Part shown: one piece after another, positions 25,586 to 32,830 of the stretch | Layout of the letters: each line of letters opens with the position of its first letter | How positions within the stretch are numbered: position 1 is the first letter of the stretch | Source: RZYP01 sp050256135 | GTDB lineage: Bacteria; Bacillota; Negativicutes; Acidaminococcales; Acidaminococcaceae | DNA length: 39,660 nucleotides | Direction of reading: 5' to 3' | NCBI GenBank assembly: GCA_050256135.1 | Contig: JBFWIF010000009.1 | Location: 1-39,660 of the forward strand | The notes under the pieces: generated by a model | The model's database searches: none | The model's input: only the letters and a program-made list of their open reading frames with translations | What the model was told of the DNA's origin: nothing | Made by a program: the position numbers and the translations under genes

Positions 25586-26746
25586 GTGGGAGCTTTAACG
25601 GGAATGAGAATACTTGATTTGACAAGACTTTTACCTGGTCCATACTGTAGTATGTTATTGGCAGATTTCGGGGCAGAGGTCATAAAAATTGAAGAACCAT
25701 TGAATGGTGATTACGCCAGAGATTTTCCGCCAACCAAAAATGGTTTCGGTTTCTGGCATTTGCAGCTTAACCGCAATAAGAAAAGTCTGGCTGTCGATTT
25801 AAAAACAGAGAAAGGAAAAGAAGTTTTTTTTAGACTGCTTAAGCAGGCAGACGTTGTTATGGAGAGTTATCGACCTGGTGTTATGAAGCGTTTAGGGATT
25901 GATTACGATGTGGCAAAAAAAATAAATCCTAAGATCGTATATTGCTCATTAAGCGGTTATGGTAGGAAAGGGCCAAGGGCGAATGAAGCTGATCATGATA
26001 TTAACTATTTGAGTTTGGCCGGCGTGACATCGATGAGTGGCGAGCAAAACGGGAAACCTGCTATTCCCGGCGTCTTGATGGCAGATATGAATGCTGCCTC
26101 CTTGGCGGCTGTCAGCATTTTAATTGCTTTGCGCCATGCAGATAAAACCGGCGAAGGCCAAGAAGTAGAAGTTGCGCTTTATAATAGTGCGTTAAGTTTG
26201 ATGACTAGTGCTTCGAGCTTGTATTTTGGAAGCGGTTTTGTAGCAGAAAGGGGCAATAATTGGCTGACAGGCGCGTATGCGAACTACAATATTTATGAAA
26301 CAAAAGATCAGCGTTATTTAGCAGTTGGCGCTCTAGAGAAAAAATTCTGGGTTAATCTGTGTGCTGTGTTGCAACGCCCGGATATGATTGATATGCTTGA
26401 TGATGAAAATAAACATACAGAGGTAAAGGGCGAGCTGGATAAAGAATTTAAGAAAAAAACGCTGTCGGAATGGGAAAAGCTGCTTGCTGGTAAAGATACA
26501 TGCACAACACCTGTCCTTAACTTTGGAGAAGCAGTTTCTGCTGAACAGACTTCAGCTAATGATATGGTGTTAACGATTGATGATCCAGAGGTTGGCTGTT
26601 ATAAGCAGATGGGATTCCCGATTAAAATGTCTGTAACACCTGCTGGTATAATGGAGCGTGCTCCTCAATTGGGTGAAAGTACTGCTGAATTATTAGCGGA
26701 ATGCGGATATTCTGAAAAAGAAATAGAGCAGTTTTTTAATACATAA
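25586..26746 (+). CDS. CaiB/BaiF family (class III) CoA-transferase
   Basis: 386 residues. The N terminus LTGMRILDLTRLLPGPYCSMLLADFGAEVIKIEEP is the class III CoA-transferase signature. The expected catalytic aspartate, which forms the acyl-anhydride intermediate, is Asp167 in GVLMADMNAAS. VVMESYRPGVMKRLGIDYD and YCSLSGYGRKGPRANEADHDINYLSLAG are further family blocks. The short length and DHDINY suggest the alpha-methylacyl-CoA racemase/CaiB-like branch rather than formyl-CoA transferase. It would exchange CoA between acids, or racemise an acyl-CoA, in amino-acid or carboxylic-acid metabolism. The start is a GTG at 25586 (GTG GGA GCT). The ATG at 25604 is too far into the conserved block to be the start. 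It is a single gene divergent from lemA. Confidence 0.9.
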   Translation: MGALTGMRILDLTRLLPGPYCSMLLADFGAEVIKIEEPLNGDYARDFPPTKNGFGFWHLQLNRNKKSLAVDLKTEKGKEVFFRLLKQADVVMESYRPGVMKRLGIDYDVAKKINPKIVYCSLSGYGRKGPRANEADHDINYLSLAGVTSMSGEQNGKPAIPGVLMADMNAASLAAVSILIALRHADKTGEGQEVEVALYNSALSLMTSASSLYFGSGFVAERGNNWLTGAYANYNIYETKDQRYLAVGALEKKFWVNLCAVLQRPDMIDMLDDENKHTEVKGELDKEFKKKTLSEWEKLLAGKDTCTTPVLNFGEAVSAEQTSANDMVLTIDDPEVGCYKQMGFPIKMSVTPAGIMERAPQLGESTAELLAECGYSEKEIEQFFNT

Positions 26747-26750
26747 AAAA

Positions 26751-26780
26751 ACAGCATACTAGTTAAGTATGCTGTATTCC
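26751..26780 (+). terminator. Terminator after the CoA-transferase gene
   Basis: ACAGCATACT and AGTATGCTGT form a 10-bp stem with loop AGTTA, preceded by A7 and followed by a weak T-rich tail. It sits just before the 3' end of the convergent tRNA-Arg. Confidence 0.75.
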
Positions 26781-26783
26781 TTT

Positions 26784-26860
26784 TGGTGGCCCCGGCAGGA
26801 TTCGAACCTGCGACCTTTTGATTCGTAGTCAAACGCTCTATCCAGCTGAGCTACGGAGTC
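26784..26860 (-). tRNA. tRNA-Arg (anticodon ACG)
   Basis: Minus strand, 77 bases including an encoded CCA. The anticodon loop is TGACTACGAATCA, the T arm is GCAGG-TTCGAAT-CCTGC, and the D arm is normal. The acceptor is irregular: the 5' strand GACTCCG faces the 3' strand CGGGGCC, giving an A2:C71 mismatch and a U4-G69 wobble. ACG is read as ICG after deamination by TadA. Confidence 0.95.
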
Positions 26861-26896
26861 TTATAAATTGCGTAACATCTGAAACGTTACTGTTAG

Positions 26897-26925
26897 AGTA
26901 TAAGTTAAAACTATCTTGATGTCAA
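26897..26925 (-). promoter_or_regulatory. Promoter of tRNA-Arg
   Basis: Minus strand: -35 TTGACA (26925-26920), 17-base spacer, -10 TATACT (26902-26897), 36 bases before the tRNA 5' end. Confidence 0.8.
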
Positions 26926-26975
26926 GCCATTTTACAATAAAAGTACAATTAAGTTACGTCACTTTATATGTCTAT

Positions 26976-27590
26976 TTATTTTTCATCAGCATAACGCCAC
27001 AGGTACCATACTGCAAGAGAGCGCCAAGGACGCCACTTATCAGCGATTTTATTAATTTCTCCACGCTTAGGAATATCTGGAAGCTTGAGTAAATTTTTTA
27101 AGGATTTTTTGAAGACATGGTCTGCTGTAGGTACGATATCGGTTCGGCATAGGGCGAGCAGCAAAAACATTTCTATTGTCCATTGACCTAATCCCTTGAC
27201 GTCAAGCAATTGTTTCGTTATCTGTGCATCGCTCATTTCCTGAAATTTGTTTAGAGTAACTTTGTTGTCTGAAATCATTTGTGCAAAATTTTTGAGGTAG
27301 ATAATTTTTTGTCGAACAAGACCTTGCGCAGCCAAATCAGATTCGGAGGCTTCTATAATTTTTTCCGGTGTTATATTGCCGAAATGGTTATGCAATTTCT
27401 TGCAGATGTCATCAACAACATCTGGTGGTAACTGCTGTGAAATAAGACCTCGTACAAGAATTTCAAAGTAACGAACTTCATTTTCTGGTTTCATTGTGCA
27501 TGGGGTATATTTTTCAATTAAAGGCTTCAGCTCAGGAGCATTTTCGAGTAAATATTTATCTCCAAGAGACCAATCTGGTGTTACGGGCAT
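26976..27590 (-). CDS. HhH-GPD superfamily base-excision DNA glycosylase (AlkA/3-methyladenine type)
   Basis: 204 residues from the ATG at 27590, which follows GGAGGATTCTC. A codon 5 residues earlier lies in the ribosome site. The N-terminal part contains FEILVRGLISQQLPPDVVDDICKKLHNHFG, typical of AlkA-like proteins. The helix-hairpin-helix is VKGLGQWTIEMFLLLAL (~residue 133), and the catalytic aspartate is expected in VPTADHVFKK (~Asp157). It should excise alkylated bases such as 3-methyladenine. The size matches the short bacterial AlkA-like (COG0122) group without the extra N-terminal domain. The neighbours are tRNA genes, so there is no operon context. Confidence 0.9.
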   Translation of the reverse strand: MPVTPDWSLGDKYLLENAPELKPLIEKYTPCTMKPENEVRYFEILVRGLISQQLPPDVVDDICKKLHNHFGNITPEKIIEASESDLAAQGLVRQKIIYLKNFAQMISDNKVTLNKFQEMSDAQITKQLLDVKGLGQWTIEMFLLLALCRTDIVPTADHVFKKSLKNLLKLPDIPKRGEINKIADKWRPWRSLAVWYLWRYADEK

Positions 27591-27681
27591 GAGAATCCTC
27601 CTCAATTAATTTTTGTACTCATTTATTATACTACATAATTTGGAAAAATTCTTTTTCATAGCTTCAAAAAAGAAAATGTGC

Positions 27682-27710
27682 TTGCATGAGACATTGTTTT
27701 ATGGTAATAT
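27682..27710 (+). promoter_or_regulatory. Promoter of first tRNA cluster
   Basis: -35 TTGCAT (27682-27687), 17-base spacer, -10 TAATAT (27705-27710) with an upstream TGG extension, 26 bases before tRNA-Asp. Confidence 0.65.
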
Positions 27711-27736
27711 ATGTATCTGTCAGATGGTTGACAAAT

Positions 27737-27813
27737 GGCCCGGAAGTTTAGTTGGTTAGAATGCCGCCCTGTCACGGCGGAGGTCGTCGGTTCGAGTCCG
27801 ATCCGGGTCGCCA
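27737..27813 (+). tRNA. tRNA-Asp (GTC), copy 1, with A at position 8
   Basis: 77 bases including CCA. The acceptor GGCCCGG pairs with CCGGGTC, the discriminator is G, and the anticodon loop is CTGTCAC. Positions 8-9 read AA, whereas copy 2 at 29760 has the standard TA. The two genes are otherwise identical. U8 normally pairs with A14 to shape the core, so this copy may be less stable. Confidence 0.95.
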
Positions 27814-27817
27814 TCAT

Positions 27818-27892
27818 GCGGAAATAGCTCAGCGGTAGAGCACCGCCTTGCCAAGGCGGGGGTCGCGAGTTCGAATCTCGTTTTCCGCTCCA
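27818..27892 (+). tRNA. tRNA-Gly (GCC), copy 1
   Basis: 75 bases including CCA. The anticodon loop is TTGCCAA and the acceptor is GCGGAAA/TTTCCGC. It is identical to the copy at 29924. Confidence 0.97.
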
Positions 27893-27895
27893 TAT

Positions 27896-27971
27896 AGGGG
27901 TATAGCTCAATTGGTAGAGTAGCGGTCTCCAAAACCGTTGGTTGTGGGTTCAAGTCCTACTGCCCCTGCCA
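27896..27971 (+). tRNA. tRNA-Trp (CCA)
   Basis: 76 bases including CCA. The anticodon loop is CTCCAAA; the acceptor AGGGGTA pairs with TGCCCCT with one G-U; the discriminator is G, as expected for Trp. Confidence 0.97.
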
Positions 27972-27977
27972 GAAATG

Positions 27978-28014
27978 CAAGCCGTGGTTCGAGTTTTCGA
28001 CCACGGCTTTTTTA
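27978..28014 (+). terminator. First terminator after the Asp-Gly-Trp tRNA cluster
   Basis: AAGCCGTGGT pairs with ACCACGGCTT, followed by T6. Confidence 0.92.
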
Positions 28015-28043
28015 TTGGATTTTATCAAACGTTTTTGATTAGG

Positions 28044-28076
28044 CGGTTCCCAGATTTGCTGGGGGCCGTTTTTTAT
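28044..28076 (+). terminator. Second (tandem) terminator
   Basis: CGGTTCCCAG pairs with CTGGGGGCCG (10 bp, two G-U) around ATTTG, followed by T6. It lies 30 bases after the first terminator. Confidence 0.8.
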
Positions 28077-28177
28077 CATTCAATAGTTTTGAAGTAGTGC
28101 TGGATGGGCATAATTTCATTGCAAAGGGTTAAAAAGGTGGTGATTTAAAATATCCAACTGAATAGTCTGAAAATTGG

Positions 28178-28183
28178 TATAAT
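28178..28183 (+). promoter_or_regulatory. Extended -10 promoter candidate of the MORN gene
   Basis: TTGG-TATAAT with an upstream TG motif. No good -35 is visible. It is 49 bases before the start codon. Confidence 0.4.
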
Positions 28184-28231
28184 GGTTTTGAAGGAAAAGA
28201 GTTTGGGATGTTTCGTTAGGGAGAGTGTGCC

Positions 28232-28843
28232 ATGATGAAAAAAAATCTGACAGTCTTCTTGTTTATTATAATGACATATACGATGTTATTAGGAATTGCT
28301 TTTGCTAATTCTTCTATGTCTGTACCTAATAGCAAAGTTTTGCTTATCTATGCCAATGGTAATCGCTATGAGGGGGATTTTATCAATGGCATGTTTCATG
28401 GTAAAGGAATCTTTGTATGGGCTAATGGAGAGCGCTATGAAGGTGACTTTTTTCTTAATAAAAGAACGGGTATGGGCAGCTATTCATGGTCAAACGGTGA
28501 ACGTTACGAAGGCGGCTTTGTCGATGGTAAGTTAAATGGTTGGGGAATATATACCTGGCCTGATGGCGGATTTTATGAAGGGGAGTTTATCGACGATGTG
28601 AGAACGGGTAATGGTAAATATGTATGGTCAATGTATGATCATGAGAAGGGAAAAGTAAGAGATTATAAATCTAGCGGCAGGTTTATTTTTCTTTGGCCTA
28701 AAAAGAATCGTGAACTAAGTGATTATTTTTCTGGTAGATTAAGCGCCAAGGGATTTTTGCTGATTTCTGATGGTAAAGGTGATTTTGTAATCGGTACTTT
28801 AAAAAATAAGGGAGTATTCATCTTGTCGAGGCGCGCAATTTAA
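28232..28843 (+). CDS. Secreted MORN-repeat protein
   Basis: 203 residues. The N terminus MMKKNLTVFLFIIMTYTMLL with IAFANS is a signal peptide. About four MORN repeats follow (~residues 42-130), each of the form Y-x-G-x-F-x-x-G-x-x-x-G-x-G: NRYEGDFINGMFHGKGIFVW, ERYEGDFFLNKRTGMGSYSW, ERYEGGFVDGKLNGWGIYTW and FYEGEFIDDVRTGNGKYVW. A degenerate C-terminal part (131-203) seems to continue the beta pattern with FSGRLSAKGFLLI. MORN repeats form extended beta-sheets that bind lipids or proteins. Here the protein is exported, so an envelope role is likely, but the function is unknown. AGGGAG at 28218-28223 supports the start. It stands alone between two tRNA clusters. Confidence 0.88.
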   Translation: MMKKNLTVFLFIIMTYTMLLGIAFANSSMSVPNSKVLLIYANGNRYEGDFINGMFHGKGIFVWANGERYEGDFFLNKRTGMGSYSWSNGERYEGGFVDGKLNGWGIYTWPDGGFYEGEFIDDVRTGNGKYVWSMYDHEKGKVRDYKSSGRFIFLWPKKNRELSDYFSGRLSAKGFLLISDGKGDFVIGTLKNKGVFILSRRAI

Positions 28844-29005
28844 TAAAAATATTTTTGCCGTTTACATTGATATATCTATACATATAAAGATCCGGCAGTT
28901 ATAGGGTAGTGGAAAAAAAGATGATATTGAGTTATAATCTTTTTTTGAAAGAATTCATTTTGACTGGCTAGAAATGTGTTTATAGTAATTCTTAGGGGGT
29001 ATTCT

Positions 29006-29689
29006 ATGGGTTATCCGACAATTGATGAAATTGCTGTACAAGCCAAAGATTGGGCATTTATTAATGATTTGCCGGAAGAATTCAAAGGTTTTACCAAAAA
29101 AATCAAGATTGAAAAGCAGGGACAGGTGCTTTTTATTTGCAGTTATGTAAATAAAACACTGAAAGCAAGACTTGATATAATATATACTTCTGAAACTTTT
29201 GATTACATTTTATGCAGGACTATGGGGCTGAATGAATACAGAGACATTCGTTTTATATACAAACAACGCGATATATTTGAACGGGAAGTTGGTTTGAATA
29301 TTGAAGGCGTTTTGGCAGAAATGTCTTCGCCAGAACATAGGAAATTAGTTTATATTGTTGAAGAAAAGGGTATTCCGACCTGGGAGTATGGGAATAATCT
29401 GCCGGAAAAAATTGGACGGTTTGAGCTTTATATACGACCATGCGAAGCCATAAGACATATCAACGGCTCGTTTATTTTTTTAGACTATAGCGATTTTGAG
29501 CGCAAGGATCAATTGGTCATAATGTATAATGTTTTAAGGGATGAAATTTTTGCCGAACTCAAAGTAGCAGGTGTCTTTAGAACCTTAAGAGTTTTTGACT
29601 GCAGTACGCTTAAAGAGCTAGAAGAGAAGCTTGAAAAACATCTTTCAGAAACATTGGAATTTGTTACCAAGACTGATCACGAGATATAA
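29006..29689 (+). CDS. Unrecognised cytoplasmic protein
   Basis: 227 residues from the ATG at 29006, 5-6 bases after AGGGGG. A possible start 10 codons earlier lacks a ribosome site. I do not recognise the family. There is no signal peptide or membrane segment, and the composition is soluble, mixed alpha/beta. Notable stretches are the N-terminal YPTIDEIAVQAKDWAFINDLPEEF, an Arg/Tyr-rich middle NEYRDIRFIYKQRDIFEREVG, and a C-terminal coiled-coil-like LKELEEKLEKHLSETLEF. It contains few cysteines and no obvious nucleotide-binding or metal motif. Codon use looks like its neighbours. It has no partner gene: the MORN gene is upstream and a tRNA promoter is directly downstream. Confidence 0.75.
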   Translation: MGYPTIDEIAVQAKDWAFINDLPEEFKGFTKKIKIEKQGQVLFICSYVNKTLKARLDIIYTSETFDYILCRTMGLNEYRDIRFIYKQRDIFEREVGLNIEGVLAEMSSPEHRKLVYIVEEKGIPTWEYGNNLPEKIGRFELYIRPCEAIRHINGSFIFLDYSDFERKDQLVIMYNVLRDEIFAELKVAGVFRTLRVFDCSTLKELEEKLEKHLSETLEFVTKTDHEI

Positions 29690-29711
29690 AAATAAAAATA
29701 GTGATAAAACC

Positions 29712-29740
29712 TTGACAGTTCTATTGTTATAACCTATAAT
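29712..29740 (+). promoter_or_regulatory. Perfect consensus promoter of second tRNA cluster
   Basis: -35 TTGACA (29712-29717), 17-base spacer, -10 TATAAT (29735-29740), 19 bases before tRNA-Asp. Confidence 0.9.
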
Positions 29741-29759
29741 ACACTTACGCGATTATTGA

Positions 29760-29836
29760 GGCCCGGTAGTTTAGTTGGTTAGAATGCCGCCCTGTCACGG
29801 CGGAGGTCGTCGGTTCGAGTCCGATCCGGGTCGCCA
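29760..29836 (+). tRNA. tRNA-Asp (GTC), copy 2
   Basis: 77 bases including CCA, anticodon GTC, standard TA at positions 8-9. It differs from copy 1 at one base only. Confidence 0.98.
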
Positions 29837-29840
29837 TTAT

Positions 29841-29916
<76 letters not shown>

Positions 29917-29923
29917 TCGTTAT

Positions 29924-29998
29924 GCGGAAATAGCTCAGCGGTAGAGCACCGCCTTGCCAAGGCGGGGGTCGCGAGTTCGAATCTCGTTTTCCGCTCCA
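29924..29998 (+). tRNA. tRNA-Gly (GCC), copy 2
   Basis: 75 bases including CCA, identical to 27818-27892. Confidence 0.98.
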
Positions 29999-30004
29999 GT
30001 TTAT

Positions 30005-30078
30005 GGCGACATAGCCAAGCGGTAAGGCAGAGGTCTGCAAAACCTTTATCCCCAGTTCGATTCTGGGTGTCGCCTCCA
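30005..30078 (+). tRNA. tRNA-Cys (GCA)
   Basis: 74 bases including CCA. The anticodon loop is CTGCAAA; the acceptor is GGCGACA/TGTCGCC; the discriminator is U, as expected for Cys. Confidence 0.97.
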
Positions 30079-30084
30079 CTTCAT

Positions 30085-30173
30085 GCCGGGGTGGCGGAAC
30101 TGGCAGACGCAAGGGACTTAAAATCCCTCGGAGAGTGATCTCCGTACCGGTTCGATTCCGGTCCTCGGCACCA
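30085..30173 (+). tRNA. tRNA-Leu (TAA)
   Basis: 89 bases including CCA, with a long variable arm (CGGAGAGTGATCTCCG). The anticodon loop is CTTAAAA; the acceptor GCCGGGG pairs with CCTCGGC; the discriminator is A. Confidence 0.98.
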
Positions 30174-30192
30174 GTATATTTTAAAATTTTTT

Positions 30193-30224
30193 AAAAGAGC
30201 GCCCGGCTTGGGGCGCTCTTTTGC
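30193..30224 (+). terminator. Terminator of second tRNA cluster
   Basis: AAAAGAGCGCCC and GGGCGCTCTTTT form a perfect 12-bp stem with loop GGCTTG. Confidence 0.93.
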
Positions 30225-30258
30225 GTATAACACATTTTTATTGAAAAGAGGGATTGTA

Positions 30259-31560
30259 ATGACAAATGGTTTTACTGGTCTTAAGGTATGCAATAGGACG
30301 GTCGACCTTCTAAAAAAGGCAGGAATTACTAAACCAATGCCTGTGCAGGAACAGGTAATACCCGCGATTTTTGCAGGAAAGGATGTCATCGCCAGAGCTC
30401 AGACAGGAACCGGTAAAACATTGGCATTTCTGGTTCCTTTAATGGAAAAAATCGACCCGGAAAAGAAATATGTGCAGGCTTTGATAATTGCACCAACTAG
30501 AGAATTGGCAATGCAAATTTCAGTAGAAGCCAAAAAGTTAGTCGGCGATACTGGCATAAAAATACTTGCGGTTTGCGGTGGCCGTGACTTGGAACAACAA
30601 AAACACAAAATGCAGAATGTAGCTCATATTCTTGTTGGAACACCTGGCCGTATGCTTGATCATATTCGCCGTGGCAATACAAGTTTAGGTGGTGTTAATT
30701 ATCTAGTTCTTGATGAAGTTGATGAAATGCTTGAACAAGGCTTTATTGATGAAGCTGCCGAATTGATATCTATGACCAGCAAAGAAAGACAAACTGTGCT
30801 TTGTTCAGCGACATTGTCAGAAGAAGTACGAAAATTGGGCAAAAAAATTACTAGAAACTGTGCTTTAATTGACATTAATCCTGAACAAGCTACGGTCGCT
30901 GGCATCAAACAAATTTGTATAAAAACAACAGAAGAATACAAGCAAAAAGCTTTGGAAACACTAATACAAAGATATAATCCATATTTGATGATTATTTTTT
31001 GCTTTAGCAAAGAACGTGCCATTGAATTGGAAGAATGGCTGGCGACGAAGCAATACAATGTAGACGTTTTGCATGGTGAAATGTCCCAGGCTAAGAGAAA
31101 GACCGTTATGAAAGCTTTTCGTGATGCTAAATTGCAGCTTTTAGTTGCTACTGATTTAGCAGCGCGTGGTTTGGATATTGAGGGTGTTACTCATGTGATA
31201 AACTATGATATTCCTCATGACGTTGATTGGTACGTGCATCGTATAGGCAGAACCGGCCGTGCCGGCAGAGAAGGTATGGCAGTTACTTTATATACTGCTG
31301 ATGAAATACATTGGCTTAAGAAAATTGAAGAAAAACTTAACATACAAATGGAAAGACAAAATTTAGCGGGTGAAACTGTTGCCAGGAGAGTCACTAAAAA
31401 GCCTGTACTTAAAGTAAATAAAGACACATCGGCTGAGAAAGTAAAAAGCGCGAAGAAGAATGTAAAAGCTGGCAAGGGATGGGCTAAGGCAAAACCTGCT
31501 GGAAAAACTAAAAAAGTAGGTGGCAAAAATGAAAAAGGTAAATCAAGAAAGAGTAAATAG
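30259..31560 (+). CDS. DEAD-box family ATP-dependent RNA helicase (DEVD variant)
   Basis: 433 residues from the ATG at 30259, after AGAGGG. The frame extends upstream into the tRNA terminator and is not coding there. Motifs in order: Q motif (KPMPVQEQ, Gln30), motif I AQTGTGKT (47-54), Ia PTRELA, GG, Ib TPGR, motif II DEVD in VLDEVDEML, motif III SAT, IV IIFCFS, V ARGLDIEG and VI HRIGRTGRAG. The two RecA domains end at about residue 365. A Lys/Ala/Gly-rich basic tail of ~65 residues follows, which likely binds RNA. Motif II has Val in place of the usual Ala. Candidates are CshA/RhlE-type helicases in ribosome assembly, RNA decay or cold adaptation. The last codons overlap the next gene by 32 bases. 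Confidence 0.95.
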   Translation: MTNGFTGLKVCNRTVDLLKKAGITKPMPVQEQVIPAIFAGKDVIARAQTGTGKTLAFLVPLMEKIDPEKKYVQALIIAPTRELAMQISVEAKKLVGDTGIKILAVCGGRDLEQQKHKMQNVAHILVGTPGRMLDHIRRGNTSLGGVNYLVLDEVDEMLEQGFIDEAAELISMTSKERQTVLCSATLSEEVRKLGKKITRNCALIDINPEQATVAGIKQICIKTTEEYKQKALETLIQRYNPYLMIIFCFSKERAIELEEWLATKQYNVDVLHGEMSQAKRKTVMKAFRDAKLQLLVATDLAARGLDIEGVTHVINYDIPHDVDWYVHRIGRTGRAGREGMAVTLYTADEIHWLKKIEEKLNIQMERQNLAGETVARRVTKKPVLKVNKDTSAEKVKSAKKNVKAGKGWAKAKPAGKTKKVGGKNEKGKSRKSK

Positions 31561-32761
31561 ACTCATAGAGGGCATAGCTGGTTTTGGCAAATCAGAAAAG
31601 GGGATTACCAGACTAGCATATTCCGAAGAAGATTTTGCTGCGCAAGAATGGCTGCTTAAGCAAATAAAAGATCTTAATCTGATGGTTACTGAGGATGCCG
31701 TAGGAAATACTTTCCTGCGCAGAGAGGGAAAAAATAATCAGCTGGAGCCGATAGTAATGGGGTCCCATCTTGACACAGTTGCTCAAGGCGGTGCTTACGA
31801 TGGTGTCCTTGGCGTTGTTGGCGCTGTTGAAGCCTTGTACATGTTGCAGGATTCTGATTTAATTCGTCCTGTTGAAATTATTATTTTTAGAGCAGAGGAG
31901 TCAACCAGATTTGGTTTTGCAACAATCGGCAGCAAAATAATGGCTGGTATAGGTTCACCGCATAAATTCTCTTCAGCTGCTAAGAAGGATGATCTTTCCT
32001 TTTTGGAATGTTTGAAAGATAATGGTTATGATCCAGATCACTATGTGCAAGCAGTAAAAGAAGAAGGATGTTTTCATTGCTTTCTTGAATTGCACATAGA
32101 GCAAGGCAAAGTGCTGGATGAAACCGGTGAACTGATTGGCATTGTAAAAAATATTGCGGCACCTACACGCTTTAAAATTATAGTCGAAGGCCTTGCCGAT
32201 CATTCTGGTGCTACGCCTATGGGTTTTAGGCGTGACGCCCTTGTTTCAGGCGCAAAACTAATTTTAGCTGTGCAAGAGGCTGCTAATGAAGAAACTGAAA
32301 ATGGTACGGTTGCAACTGTTGGCGTCGTGGAAATTGAACCAGGTTCTATCAATGTTATTCCAGGTAAGGTTACTCTTTGGGTTGATTTGCGGGGAGTAGA
32401 CTGCGAAAGTATTCAGAGCGCAATGGAAAGTATAAATGAAGCTGTTAGTATCATTGCTGAAGAAGACAGCGTGAGGATAACGGTTGACATGTTGACGTCT
32501 GACGAGCCGGTTCCCTTGTCAGAAGATCTGGCCAATGTATTCGAAGAAATTTGCCAGGAAAAAGAAATATCATACCGCATAATGAATAGTGGTGCTGGAC
32601 ATGATGCTATGCACATGGCAAAACTTTCTCCGACGAGCATGATTTTTATTCCTTGTAAGGACGGCATAAGTCATAATCCGGCTGAATATGCAAGTCCGCA
32701 AAATATTGCGACAGGCATAGAGGTTTTGGCTGCTGCAGTAAAACGTTTGGCAAATGAATGA
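31529..32761 (+). CDS. M20-family amidase/hydantoinase (N-carbamoyl-L-amino acid hydrolase / allantoate amidohydrolase type)
   Basis: 410 residues from the ATG at 31529, 5 bases after AGGTGG; a GTG three codons upstream is less likely. Dizinc M20 peptidase-fold motifs are visible: MGSHLDTVAQGGAYDGVLGV (His80, Asp82, and the bridging Asp in YDG), RAEESTRFGFATIGSKIMAG (Glu pair), LELHIEQGKVL, the lid-domain substrate motif DHSGATPMGFRRDAL, and the last ligand in KDGISHNPAEYAS. These are diagnostic of the AllC/HyuC/beta-ureidopropionase subgroup, which cleaves N-carbamoyl groups. No ureide, hydantoin or pyrimidine-degradation genes are nearby, so the substrate is open. It starts inside the helicase gene, so translation may be coupled although the functions look unrelated. 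Confidence 0.92.
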   Translation: MKKVNQERVNRLIEGIAGFGKSEKGITRLAYSEEDFAAQEWLLKQIKDLNLMVTEDAVGNTFLRREGKNNQLEPIVMGSHLDTVAQGGAYDGVLGVVGAVEALYMLQDSDLIRPVEIIIFRAEESTRFGFATIGSKIMAGIGSPHKFSSAAKKDDLSFLECLKDNGYDPDHYVQAVKEEGCFHCFLELHIEQGKVLDETGELIGIVKNIAAPTRFKIIVEGLADHSGATPMGFRRDALVSGAKLILAVQEAANEETENGTVATVGVVEIEPGSINVIPGKVTLWVDLRGVDCESIQSAMESINEAVSIIAEEDSVRITVDMLTSDEPVPLSEDLANVFEEICQEKEISYRIMNSGAGHDAMHMAKLSPTSMIFIPCKDGISHNPAEYASPQNIATGIEVLAAAVKRLANE

Positions 32762-32786
32762 AGCAATAACTATTTTTAACCAAAAG

Positions 32787-32795
32787 TGCTATAAT
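32787..32795 (+). promoter_or_regulatory. Extended -10 promoter candidate of gltX
   Basis: TGC-TATAAT, with no clear -35, 36 bases before the gltX start. Confidence 0.45.
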
Positions 32796-32830
32796 TAAAC
32801 GGAATTATTCAACTAAAGCGAGGGAAAAGC

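Noticed and set aside
27656..27953. Frames of 65-84 residues across the first tRNA cluster
   Set aside because: They read through tRNA-Asp, tRNA-Gly and tRNA-Trp. Such frames are a common false call opposite tRNAs.
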